NCBI RefSeq assembly: GCF_000315625.1
Contig: NW_005434650.1
Coordinates: forward strand, 705,201-769,200
Direction: 5' to 3'
Source of the DNA: Guillardia theta CCMP2712
Taxonomy: Eukaryota; Cryptophyceae; Pyrenomonadales; Geminigeraceae
DNA: 64,000 bases
Positions 44,424-54,916 of this stretch are shown one piece after another; positions within the stretch are counted from its first letter, which is position 1, and each line of letters opens with the position of its first letter. A model generated the notes under the pieces. That model did not search any database. It was not told the DNA's origin and saw only the letters and a program-made list of their open reading frames with translations. The translations under genes were made by a program, and so were the position numbers.

Positions 44424-44739
44424 TGTAACGAATATCCTACAACCATTTCCTAGGAGTTTGCTACCACCTGATTGATAGGAAAAGCCTAGGTTGTTGGTCT
44501 AGGTGTTGCTAGGACACTTGCTAGGGACATAAGTTTGTTACAATAAAAGAGTCATGGCGGCGGCATTGGAATGGTGGAAGAATGGCGACGGGAAGTAGAA
44601 CGACGACGATGAGGAGGAGAAGGAGGGAGAGAAAATGGAGTCAAGGGTAGAGGAGAGGAGCCACTGATGAGAAGGATGTGTTTGAGCGGATGAAGAACTT
44701 CGATAGCAATCGAATCATCGACCAAAATTTGAAAATTCA

Positions 44740-47013
44740 ATGAAGGTTTCCTGCACGCCCATCCCGGTGCTTGAAAGGAGCGCCGCCCACAAGCCATGCG
44801 CACGATCCTCTCATGCAGCCTGCGCAGTGGATGACCGTTGGGTGATTGTACATGGAGGATGGACCGGCTTGAAACCGCTGAGCTGCTGCTGGGCTTTGAA
44901 CATGGAGACTTTCTCTTGGAACCAGATTAAAGCTGCCGGTGAGCAGCCCTCTGCACGACAAGGACACTCGATCAGCTTCTTTCCCAAGACAAGGAAGCTA
45001 CTCCTCTTTGGAGGGCTGGATGCGAGTGGAGCAGTTGTCAAGGACAAGGCATACTTCCTTACTGTCCCTAACGACATCACCGATCGATGGCACTGGCAGG
45101 TGGGTGAAGTTGAAACCTCTCACGAGTTCGTGCTGAATTGTTCTCCTTCAGCCTGTTCGCTTTGCTGGTCTATCCCGCACAATAGGAGGGATCATGGTTG
45201 ATAGAGCCTTTCACTCCACTTCAGACATCGGCAATGAGAAGGTGGTGGTCTTCGGGGGGATCTGCGACGAGATCACTAGCAAGCATCATTCCTCGATGCT
45301 GTTTCAGTGCGACACAACATCCTTCAGCTGCCATGAGCCGAAGGTCTACGGAGAGGTAACTAACTTCGCCTCTCAATCTTCCTTCATGGGTTTGTTCTTC
45401 ACACAGCTGTTCTAGGGTCCCTGCTCCAGATATGCCCACTCGAGCTGTAGCCTAGAAAGTGGAGCCAACGGGAGAGAAGTGATTATCATCGGCGGGATGA
45501 AGTCTGATACTCGGTCTGATCTCCTCTCATCATATTTCTCGACTTATCTTTGATCCCCAGGGAGATTTTATCCGATGGCTATGTCTTGGAAGTTCACCCG
45601 ACAGCAGTGCGATGGAGCAAGATTTCCTTTCATGGTGACCTTCTTGCCAATTTCTCGGTTGCCTTCCATAGCATAAGTCCAGTGACGGCTGGTCTAATGG
45701 TAGTGCCTTGCATGGAGAATCTGATGAGTGACTTGCTGGAAGGCTCAAGGCAACATCTTGTTGTTTGGCGGAAAATCAGAAAAGAACAAGAAATGTTCTT
45801 CGTTGTTGAGTCTCTTCCCATCTACTCACAATTACTCTGCTGTGTCGAGCCCGACTCTTCTTGCGAGAGTTCGAACAGCAAAGGATGTCAACGGCAACAA
45901 GTTCAGCACCAGACAGGTGAGAAATTGTAGACATTCTGATTCCGCCGGTAACTGCTGATATCGTTCAGGACTTCCTCAGGCAGCGGCAGGACAGAGAAAA
46001 GATGGCGAAAGGTTAGAAGGATTCTCTTTCTTGCGGCTTTCTTGCCTTGTTCGCTGCTGAATTTGTTGTCCACTTTCTTTTCAGCTATCTCTAGTCTGCC
46101 CTCCTATTCAGAAAGGAACTGGATTTCGAAATCTCCAGCTCAGTGGCAAGATTTCTCCCCTGTTTACTTGAATACCAGCAGTCTGACTCTTTTAAAGGAA
46201 CTTGGGAGAAGTTACAAGTGAAGGATACTTACCGAGAAATCGCGCGGGACACTCGGCTGTCATGCTCGCACGGAGATATCTTGTCGTGTGCTTCGGGGTG
46301 GATGCCAAGAATCGAGCCAGCAGCGACGCCTTCCTGATCGACTGCAAAGCTGACGAGAAGATCGAATCGAAAGTTCGGGAGGCACAAGTCTACCTTCCTC
46401 CTCCTCTCGGCGTCCCCGCGGTAAGACCCGAGGTTGAAGCTTCAGACGTCAAGGTCGCAGAGCCTTCGAGTCCGCCCGAGGCTGCGGGGTTGGAGGAGGC
46501 AGACTCAAGTAAGACATGAAGTGCGTCAGACTGATGGCTGACTCGTGCCCGCACAGCTCGAGACCGCCCGATGCTCGTCGAAGACATCTCAGACTCCGTG
46601 GTGCTGAAAACGTCAGGGACCTCCCAGGCTGAACATTTCAAGAGCGTCCTGAGGACTATCTGTTCAGAGATGCAGAAGGGAGGGAACTTCTTCGACCTCG
46701 TCAACATGATGGGGGAAGCTGGAATACTGACGGCCTCGCAAGGAAGAAAACTTCTCTTCCTTGCCAATCAGTGCGATGCCAGGGTGCTTCAAGCCTTCAC
46801 TGCACTGGAGAACACGTCAGGAGAGGAGCGGACGGTCGACATGATCAAGGCAGGCTGACCCTCCCTCAGCTCCCTCTCCTTCCTCTTCACCCTCCCACAT
46901 CCTGCTGATCTCACTGACCTCCCGTGCAGGAGCAAATCACGGAGATCTGTTGTATTGCTAAGGAGCTCAACGACAGATCGAATCGTCTGCTCAACGATGA
47001 GGAGAATTTTTGA
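44740..47013 (+). CDS. Kelch-repeat protein with C-terminal helical module
   Basis: Kelch motifs form a beta-propeller used for protein binding. Segments from 44740 read SSHAACAVDDRWVIVHGGWT, SARQGHSISFFPKTRKLLLF then GG, VDRAFHST then NEKVVVFGG, RYAHSSCSLESGANGREVII then GG, ILLFGGKSEKNKK, and RAGHSAVMLARRYLVVCFGV. That is about five or six blades separated by introns. A Pro/Glu-rich linker (about 46385-46510) leads to a helical module: NFFDLVNMMGEAGILTASQ, then LLFLANQCDARVLQAFTALE (46680-46850). The last exon reads EQITEICCIAKELNDRSNRL and stops at 47011-47013. The module resembles one in the ferlin of this window. No BTB or catalytic domain is visible. Internal joins near 45560-46150 are uncertain. 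Confidence 0.75.
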
Positions 47014-47017
47014 CGTC

Positions 47018-47083
47018 TGAACATTTAAGTGAACCAAAATGAACATTTAAGTGAACCAAAATGAACATTTAAGTGAACCAAAA
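47018..47083. repeat. Three perfect 22-bp tandem copies in the kelch 3' flank
   Basis: The 22-bp unit beginning TGAACATTTAAGTGAACC and ending AAAA is repeated three times without a mismatch (47018-47039, 47040-47061, 47062-47083), starting five bases after the kelch stop codon. It is probably transcribed in the 3' UTR. It is unlike the triplet and pentamer microsatellites elsewhere. Confidence 0.9.
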
Positions 47084-47257
47084 GTTCAATGGAACGACAT
47101 TATTCCTGCCTCCTCTCTTCTCTACAAGATCTGTTCGTTCTTTCGGGTTGCGTTTCGACTCCTGTTGACCTTGGGAAAGATCTCTGAGAGCTGGGGGTAC
47201 CTGTAAGGACGGTCAACTACTTGAGAGAGAAGGAAAGAGCATGCAAGACAGAAGCTC

Positions 47258-48338
47258 TCACATCTCAACGTACGAAGTCCACAAGTACTCCGTGAGCTCC
47301 GGACTGTGACATTTCACCCTGCCTGCTCTGTCCAGCACAAAGATTTTCTCCTTGCAGATCCCTGCGTTCTCATACGCCACCGCATCCTCTACCTTCTCAC
47401 AGAATCCCCCGACAAACGTGCTAGTCGCCTCCTCTCCCTCCGAAGAGCCCTGGAAGACTTGTGCAAGCTCAGCGAGCGACATGGTCTTGAACGAGCTCTG
47501 ATGATTCCCTCCAGCGTCCTTCCCCAAGGACATGAAAGGGGCAAACGTCCTGTCCGAGAGCTTCTGAAGGAGCACCGTTCCCATCCTCTCCTGGGTCGTT
47601 ATGATGGGAGACGCTGGCAAGTGAGCCCCCCTCCCCCACTGCTCCACCTCCGCCTCCCTGATCCAGTTGATGGTCTCTCGGACCCGATCAGCGCGGGTGA
47701 TGGGAGCCGCTGTGAGGAAGAGGACGCGGTATCCCGCGCGGTCGAGGTAGGAGAGGAGTGGACCCACACCGTCTCGCACCGTCTCAAGGCCTCCTGCTCC
47801 TCTCGTATGCTTGTTGGTCGTTAGCAAGACCAAGTCAGCGCTCTTGGTCCATATGTCCCCCTTGATCACCGTTCCCTCCACATCCGCTATGACGATCTTG
47901 TCCTCACGGTCCCAGAGGAAGATCCCGAGGGGGACGCTGGCGACCTCTTTCCAGTCTCCCGTGCCCTTATCCCTCTGGAGCACCACCAGCTCCGATAGGT
48001 TGCATCCCTGCTTCAGTGGTAGTGCTTGCAGCTGGTCAGCTGGCGGGTGGAAAACTTCTGCATGATCTTCGAAGTAGCACTTGCAGTCGTCTCCAACCTT
48101 CATGATCACATCTGTGAAGATGTTTCCAACCTTGAGCTGAACTTTCGTTTCGATGCCACTTCCCACTAGCCCGTTAGCTACTTTGCAGTGCCATGACGTA
48201 GAGACGAGCTTGTCTTGATGCCGTACAATAATCACATCACAGGCTCCGCTGTGAAAACGAAACGCATTCACTCCCAACTGCATCACCTTCTCTGCTCCTG
48301 ACGATAGATTTCGCGTCCATGCCACCAGACCGTCCATG
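47258..48338 (-). CDS. Lipin-like protein (N-lipin + LNS2/HAD) with altered catalytic motif
   Basis: Lipins are Mg2+-dependent phosphatidate phosphatases that make diacylglycerol. This single-exon protein has an N-lipin-like domain (SGACDVIIVRHQDKLVSTSW, then ETKVQLKVGN) and a C-terminal LNS2 domain (KIVIADVEGTVIKGD; GVGPLLSYLDRAGYRVLFLT; ITRADRVRETINWI; HLPASPIITTQERMG; a final KIFVLDRAGRV). The HAD motif is DVEGT (about residues 160-164) where active lipins have DxDxT, so the second Asp, the general acid/base, is Glu. Activity may be reduced, altered or lost. At about 360 residues it is shorter than animal lipins because the long middle region is missing. The start is the Met at 48338 (MDGLVAWTRNLSSGAEKVMQ), which suits lipin N-termini better than the upstream Met at 48361. 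The 3' end converges on the kelch gene. Confidence 0.8.
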
Positions 48339-48419
48339 ACTCTTATCCTCTTCGCCAACACCCTTGATTCTCTGGCGGGTCCCTCGTGTCTCGATGTTGA
48401 AACGGCTGCTTCACACCTA

Positions 48420-48657
48420 GTCCCTCCCTCTCCTCCTCTCCTCCTCTCCTCCTCTCTCCTCTCCTCCTCTCTCCTCTCCTCCTCTCTCCTCTCCTCCTCT
48501 CTCCTATACTTCTCTCTCCTCTCCTCTCCTTCTCTTCTCTTCTCTTCTCTTCTCTTCTCTTCTCTTCTCTTCTCTTCTCTTCTCTTCTCTTCTCTTCTCT
48601 TCTCTTCTCTTCTCTTCTCTTCTCTTCTCTTCTCTTCTCTTCTCTTCTCTTCTCCCC
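48420..48657. repeat. CTCCT / TCTTC pentamer arrays
   Basis: Variants of CTCCT (48430-48535) merge into a pure TCTTC array of about 24 copies (48536-48656), immediately upstream of the lipin-like gene. Frames of repeated Arg-Arg-Glu-Glu-Lys or Ser-Leu-Leu are artefacts. Confidence 0.9.
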
Positions 48658-48918
48658 TTGCTTGCCTTCACATTCAATTTCGCTACAGTCGCTTGACCGA
48701 TAAGTCGCGAAAGCCGGCAGACACATCTCAGTGAGTCTTCCCCGGCAGCTTTCCCCGGGCCGGGCGGCCGGGCGGCCGGGCGGCCGGGCCCGGGCAATCA
48801 CGGGCCAAGAGTACTTGCACCGTCAGGCTGCCGCATCGAAGCGAAGTCAATTGCAGTGACTTTCTGAGATTGCAAGGAGAATTTCTTTATTGAAAGACTG
48901 ATATCATCTCACGACAGT
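48658..48918. promoter_or_regulatory. Short GC-rich island between lipin-like and RNase genes
   Basis: Contains a compact array of CGGGCGGC-type units (about 48755-48797) with the same GGCCGGGC core as the islands at 8755-9060 and 30880-31290. Its position upstream of the lipin-like gene, beyond the pentamer array, suggests promoter function. The rest is unique sequence and the 3' flank of the RNase gene. Confidence 0.45.
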
Positions 48919-51900
48919 TCAAGGGTTCAAGTTCATTCTTGTTCCAACGTTGCGACGAGATTTCATACCCTCCTTGTACACCGTCAGCTCCTCGGTCTCA
49001 AGGATATCCTTGAGGTCCACGCTGGAAGACAAAGTTAGAGGAGGGGAGAGCGGAGATAAGGATGGATGGATGAAGAGGAGGAGGCAAAGCAGGGAAGGAG
49101 AGGTGTGAGGAGGGGATGATAAAGCAGAGAAAGAAGGAGAGCTGACTTGTGAACGAAGTCTGCCCGCATGTCGACCAGTCGAACCTGCGCGAGTTTGATA
49201 GGAAAGGATTGATCCTTCTTCACCGCCTATCATCCCATGAGCTCAGTCGCAGAAGGGTCGAGAGAGTCGATCAGGAGCTTCACCTTTTTGAGCTTCACAC
49301 TGCACAGGATCGCGAGGTCTTCTATCAGCCCGACGGCAATCTTGGGTGCCGCAGGCTTCTGTTGTCGCTGGCTTAGGCAGATGGCTTCTCCTGTCCACTC
49401 TGCCTCCTGCTTGAGCCACAACAAGGTGTAAAACTGCCTCGAGAATCGCTCGGCCTTCTTCATGTTCATCGACCGATTCTCCGTCTCACTCACTCGCTGA
49501 TGCAGCTGGGCAAGGAGATCAGGCTCTTCTCCTCCTCCCTCGTCTCGCCTACCTGTTCGATGGTGAAGAGCTTCTGCCCTGCAAGGTAGGCATGCAGCTG
49601 CTGGTGAAGCACAAGGTCCCCGTAACGTCTCAATGGCGATGTGATCTGACAGTAGAGGGGCATGCCGAGGCTGAAGTGATAGCCTGGCTCGCCGAGCTGG
49701 GAGTCGCGAGTAAGCACGACAAGAGGGAGTATGGGGGGGGGGGAGACCTTAGTCCTGAGAAGGCGTTTGCGAAGCTCGAACATATCCGAGAGCGTGGTCG
49801 GAGGCTTGAAAGCCTTGGGCTTTGTCAGCGTCATCTTCTTGTTCGGAGTGTTTGGTTCCGTTGGAGGCAGCTGGACAGCATCGTTTAAACACAGGAGAGG
49901 AGGAGGAGCAGGGAAACCTGCGATGAGAACAGGAACGGGATTTGATTATCAATAGCAAACTTTCCCACCGCCTCTCCAGCCATGAGCATGAACTCCATGA
50001 CCTGAGACACAAGTCAGCACCTCCCGATCGTCGCCGTGCTACTGACCATGTCCTTACTCTCATAGTATTCTACCGGCTCGACAGAGATCTTGCCGTCTGA
50101 GACCTTCACGTCTGCCTCAGGGAACTGGAAGGTGATGGCGCCTGACATGTCCCGTCACCTTCAGTCGTTGAACCTCAGAGCCTCACCGTTCTTGCGCCTC
50201 CTGTCGGCAAAGATCTGCGCAATGACGTCGAGCTTCCCCAAGTCAGTGCTTTCGTCTTGAATGTAATCGCACGCATCATCATAGGACACTCTCGTTACTG
50301 AAACCTGAACCCAGGGGTCACCCCAACAACGCGGTCGCCTGCTCTCACCAAACTCTTGCAGATCTCCACATCCTCCACCTGCCCATCCTCGTCCACACGG
50401 AAGCCAACAGAGAAGGCGCAAGAAGTCTTCTCGTTGCCCAACGCTATGGTCTGAATCGCCGTCTCAGGGAGCATGTTCACAGTTTCTGACATGGCAGGTT
50501 CAGGCATAGCAAGGATCAAGATCAGTCTAACCTTGAGGGAGGTAGCAGCTTGACCCACGAGCCCTTGCGAATCGATCCAATTCGCTATCTTCATAGGACA
50601 TTCAGAACAACACGGAACAAGAAACCGATATACAAGGAGGTCTACCTGCGCTCACAATACTTGCGACATCTGCAATGTGAACCCAAACTTTTCCATCCGC
50701 ATCCAGCCTGCTCGCATATCACCACAGCATCTGCAGTAGGAGCGATCGCGCACGAGAGAGCATCGTCGGGATCTTTGATGCCTTCGCTATCGATCGCATA
50801 AGCTTTCAGATGCGTCAGATCTCTCCGCTCGACATCTTCAAACTTGGGGTGGCTGGTGACTTGCGGAGTGTTCAGATTCACCTGGCACCCTCGTGAGAGC
50901 TTGTTCTGGTACACGAGGAGGAGGGGGAGGAGGAGGAGGAGGAGGNNNNNNNNNNNNNNNNNNNNNNNNNNNNNNNNNNNNNNNNNNNNNNNNNNNNNNN
51001 NNNNNNNNNNNNNNNNNNNNNNNNNNNNNNNNNNNNNNNNNNNNNGAGGAGGAGGAGGAGGAGGAGGAGGAGGAGGAGGAGGAGGCACCCCGAAGCGCTG
51101 GGGCCAGGGGTTGAAGTCTTCGGTCCAAATGCCCAGGTCTAGAAGAAGCTGATGCGCCACTTCACAAGTCTGAGAGACTTCAAGGCCCTGTAGGAGGGTG
51201 ACGAGGAGCGACGAGAGCGAGAGGGCAGCTGACCTTGAGGATCTTGCTGGAGTTGGTGGACATGAGCGCCAGGTCTTCGACATCCTTCAGTCTTTCAACG
51301 TCCCCCTTCTTCAGCTTTCTTGTCTGATGAAAGAATCAAAGGACCAAGGATGAGACAAGAATAGGAGAGACTTCGATTCTCTTGAGGAAAGCTTCCCACT
51401 CTTTCTTCGCTGCTTTCTCCATCTTCATCTTCTCTAGCTTCCCATCAACATGTTCTTTAGTATGAGCGCTGATATCCGATGGTTCGCCATGAAAGTACAA
51501 GTCCTCGCACACGATCTTCCATGTTGCCCATGATGTCACGTGGTCTACTTTCTGCGAAAGGAGTTCACGAGAGATCGGAGGGTTATGAAATCGACTCACA
51601 TCGAAGAGCAGCTGAGCGAGCTCTGAGATGCTCTTCGATCCCGTCTCGAGAACGAGTTCATGCACGTCCTCCACTGAGTTCACAGGCTGGGGAGAAGCGC
51701 TGTTAAGCTCTTCGACCTCCCAGGACCTTACGGGCCCTTCATAGATCATTGCGACATCCTTCAGCTTCGCTTTCCTGGCCTTTGATCCGAGGAAGGTCAG
51801 AGTGACTTTTGCTAGTTCCTCGTTGACATCGTCGACGATCGCAGGCTCGTTCTTGTACACGACAAGTGAGTCTTTGACGGCCTGTGCTGGAGGAGAGGCA

Positions 51901-52271
51901 TCTGCTTTCAATCTCCTGCAAACACCTCCAACAGTCAGAAAGAAACCAACCAAACGACTCCCTCCTGCTCAAAGTTCTCACAGGTTGCGAAAGATGGCAG
52001 AAAAGTGGCTGGTGGCTCTTCTTGCCCTCGATGGTGCGGCAAAAGGAAGATCTGCCCTCCGGTGGGTAACGCTGATCCTCGTGTTCAACCTTGGAGCGAG
52101 CAGGGGACTTGATGGCATCATGAAGGCGGGAGAGCCTCGTCTGCCCATCAACAAGTCTCCTCCTCCTCCTCCTCCCCCTCCCCCTGCAGCAGCAGCTGCC
52201 GCCACCATCATCCACACCAATGTCGCAGCCATCCCCACCATTCCTCCCAGTTCGCCACCACCCCTACCCAC
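48919..52271 (-). CDS. RNase II/R family (RNB) exoribonuclease, probably organelle-targeted
   Basis: A 3'-5' exoribonuclease. Exon 1 from 52271 encodes a hydrophobic segment (MVGMAATLVWMMVAAAAAAG), a Gly run, then a basic Ser/Arg-rich stretch with SPAFMMP. This resembles a bipartite plastid leader. It joins in frame (IFRNL to RLKADAS) to the body at 51925-51360 (DSLVVYKNEPAIVDDVNEE). The RNB domain follows: AIDSEGIKDPDDALS (metal Asp residues), a 46-nt intron at about 50751-50706, DGKVWVHIADVASIVSAG, then CQITSPLRRYGDLVLHQQL (49690-49630). A terminal OB/S1-like region (QQKPAAPKIAVGLIEDLAIL, VDLKDILETEELTVYKEG) ends at 48919. The order fits bacterial RNase II and plant RNR1, which processes chloroplast RNA. 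A 100-N gap (50946-51045) lies in an intron flanked by GGA repeats. Some middle joins are not fully worked out. Confidence 0.82.
50946..51045. other. Assembly gap (100 N)
   Basis: Exactly 100 N, so probably a gap of arbitrary size. Both edges are GGA/GAG triplets. The gap is thus likely a collapsed or unsequenced microsatellite inside an intron of the RNase gene. The reading frames spanning it are meaningless. Confidence 0.98.
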
Positions 52272-53172
52272 CGGATCAACAAAGTATGACCCTACCTTCG
52301 TTCTGTACCCCTGAAATCATACCCTGCATTGAGAAGTACCCACCACCCTTTCCCACCAACAAAGAAGGTACCCCCACCCCCAATTTTCCCTTCCTCCGTT
52401 TAATCAGGACCCACCCAACAAACTTCCCTGCAGTGATTACCCTATGGTCTTGAACCCCACCCCCCAAAAAACTTCAACTACCCTACCTCCAGTGTCAAGC
52501 ATAAGTACCTCCACCCCACCCCATGACCTCTACCCCTATCAATTTCCCTGAGTGAATGGGGGCCGACCATAGAGGTTATACCCCCTCCCCCCACGATATC
52601 TACAAAGGTATTTGGGTACTGACTAAGTACCCCACTTTGATCATCTAAATTGAGGGATTTGGTGGGGAGGGTGGTGGGTGAATTGGAAATAGTGGGGTAG
52701 TTGCAGGGAATCGAAGGGGTCCGTACCAAGAGGGGAAATGGGTAGGGTAGAAATCTTGGTAGTAATGGTGGGTAAATCACAGGAAACGAGAGGGTGGGGG
52801 TAGTTCACAAACACGATTCAGTGCCAGTGGGGTAGTGGGGTTTTGAATTCGCGTGTAACGCCATGGCGACAAGAACGAAACGAGCAGGTGAGGAGGAGGA
52901 GAGAGAGGAGAGGATAAGAGCAAGAAGAGTGAGAGGGAGAGTGAGAGGATAAGGGGAAGAAGAGTGAGAGGGAGAGGGAGAAGGGGGGGAGGAGAGGGAG
53001 AAGGGAGAGGGAGAGTATGAGGAGAGAGGAACGAGAGGAAGTATGTGTAAGAGAGAGAGAGGAGGACGAGAGAAGACAATGAAGTAGTGATCAGGAGACA
53101 GACCAGAAGACAGTGAAGCCGAATCCAGACACACAGAGAGAAAAGAGGGAGAGACAAGATTCTGTATTGAAG
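52272..53172. promoter_or_regulatory. Divergent spacer with strand-skew switch and central hairpin
   Basis: Lies between the starts of the RNase gene (minus) and the coiled-coil gene (plus). From 52280 to about 52600 the plus strand is rich in TACCCC/ACCCC words. From about 52650 to 52850 it is rich in GGGGTAG/GGGTGG words. At the switch lies the palindrome GGGTACT-GACTA-AGTACCC (52614-52632). Beyond 52880 comes a GAGAGG purine tract. No gene is supported. The symmetry may mark a divergent promoter or a degenerate inverted repeat. Confidence 0.55.
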
Positions 53173-54112
53173 ATGGCTATAGAAGCTGCAGAATCAGGAT
53201 GTTTGTCTGTAGATGGACACGTACCTCTCTCTGTGCTGCTTTCGCTTACAGGCGTTCTCTAGGGGGTGCGCCAGCTGCGAGCAAAACAACGAGCAAGAAC
53301 ACGCTTTCTATGAGCACAGCTCCCGTCAAGTCTGTCAGGGCGCTCGGAAAGGAGAATGAAGACCTTCACCAGCAAGTAAAGGAGCTGACGGAGACTATCA
53401 AGACGCTCACGGAGAGCAGGAATGCTCAGAAGCATTCAACAGATGTACTTGCATATGCTAAGACGTCATTTTGATGCTGACAGCGATGGCAGAGACTCGT
53501 CAAGGCGAAGGAGTCGGAGATCGAGACCTTGAAGTCTGACATGGAGACTTTGAGACTCGAAGAGCAGAAAAGGATCTTCGAGCTCGAGGAAGCGTTGAAG
53601 GCTGCACAGGAGGAAGCGAGCGAGAAGTCGCAGAAGAACGACGAGTTTCAAGCTCGGCTTGCTCAGATGCTGAAGTCGAATGCGGATTACAAGAACTGCC
53701 TCGAGCACTATGGCGTCAACGCTGTTACTTTGAAAGAATGGTCGCAGAGAGATAAGGAGAAGCGAAGAGACGTTGAGATGCTGGAAGATCAAATCATGAA
53801 GGCTCTGGAAGATCTCTCCCAGTCTAAGAACATCCTGCAACAAGATCTGCAGAGAGGAAAAGAAGTCTCCGAGCTGATTGCGCAAGTGAAAGAGGACATG
53901 AAGCAGGTCAAAGATTTCAAGACAGCAGGTGAAAACTTGAAGATTGTTTGCGGCGAGCCTTGATTCCTTGTGCCGTAGATGTTGACAGCAACAGTGATGA
54001 GGACAAAGAAGATGTCGACGAGCAGCTCTACGAGGATCCAAGAAGGCACGAAGGAAGGGAGGAGGAGAATGAGAGTGGAGACTCGAGCGGACAGCTGAAG
54101 GAGACTGAGGAA

Positions 54113-54176
<64 letters not shown>

Positions 54177-54871
54177 AGACGAACAAGGAACCATCTGAAC
54201 AGTGCCTGCAAGAACCAGAGGAGGAGCGTGAGGAGTTCGTGGTGAAGGAGGCGGGAGCGGGCAATGAGGAGGCAGTGCTTGACGCAGCCAAGCCCGAAGA
54301 CCAAACTGATGTTGTTGAACCTCAGCCACAGCAGGATGAGGAGGACAACCAGGTTCTGCCAGGAGAGGAGCAAGATGCCGAGGACCAGGACAAGGAGATT
54401 CCTGTAGAGGAAGCGACAGAGCTCAAGACTCCCGAGATGGAAGTGGCTGCATTTGCAGAGGAGGATCTAAATGTCATCGATGCAGCGACTGACGAGGTTG
54501 GAGAGAAGGACGAGGCGACGGTAGAGGAAGAAGCAGGCGAGAGCTTGTCGGAGAAGACCTCATCGTCTTCAGTTGAGTCCTCTGCAGCTCCAGCAGAGGA
54601 GGTCGGCACGGAAGAGGCCGTGGAGGAGGCTCCCAAGGAGGAGGAAGACGTTTCCTGCGGTCAAAAGGATGTCCCTGACGAGTTGCAGGCTGAGGAGCAT
54701 GCGGATGGTTTATCCATGGCTGCGCTCCTGAATCCAGAGGAGCCTGTGGATGAAGCAAGACTATCGCGGAGCAGCGACGACTTCATCGACTCGAGCCGAT
54801 GGGTGCAGGAGGAGGAGGAGGAGGCGCTGGCGAACTCGAGGAGGGAGTCGTTTGACAGCGCCATCTGCTAG
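53173..54871 (+). CDS. Coiled-coil protein with long acidic tail
   Basis: Not assigned to a family. The N-terminal segment (SVRALGKENEDLHQQVKELT) leads through a 48-nt intron (53443-53490) into a long heptad-type coil (RLVKAKESEIETLKSDMETL; FELEEALKAAQEEASEKSQ; ILQQDLQRGKEVSELIAQV). A 50-nt intron (about 53929-53978) then joins FKTA to DVDSNSDEDKEDVDEQ. The tail is about 290 residues, dominated by Glu/Asp/Gln/Ala, with an EQ dipeptide tract from GAGCAG hexamers (54113-54173). It ends SSRWVQEEEEEALANSRRES with the stop at about 54869-54871. It is likely an elongated structural or scaffold protein. The start is unsettled: Met codons at 53173 (through a possible 62-nt intron), 53199 and 53310 are candidates. 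The 3' end lies only 45 bp from that of the next gene. Confidence 0.65.
54113..54173 (+). repeat. GAGCAG hexamer tract encoding poly-(Glu-Gln)
   Basis: About ten tandem GAGCAG (GAG CAG codons) within the coding region of the acidic coiled-coil protein, giving an alternating Glu-Gln tract. The repeat preserves the frame, so length variation would be tolerated. Confidence 0.85.
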
Positions 54872-54916
54872 AGGAGGAGAGAGCTTGTAACTAAACGCTT
54901 GTGATCTAACTTAAAA

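Noticed and set aside
50838-51283. Open frames spanning the N gap
   Set aside because: They depend on undefined bases and GGA/CCT repeats; only the part right of about 50880 belongs to the RNase exon.
52478-52850. Interstitial telomere-like array (CCCTA/TAGGG words)
   Set aside because: The words are irregular in spacing and sequence and include many ACCCC variants, so it is compositional skew rather than a telomeric tandem array.
53466-54373. 287- and 194-codon minus-strand frames
   Set aside because: They are antisense of the coiled-coil/acidic tail. Their Leu/Pro/Ala runs come from the complementary GAG/CAG codons.
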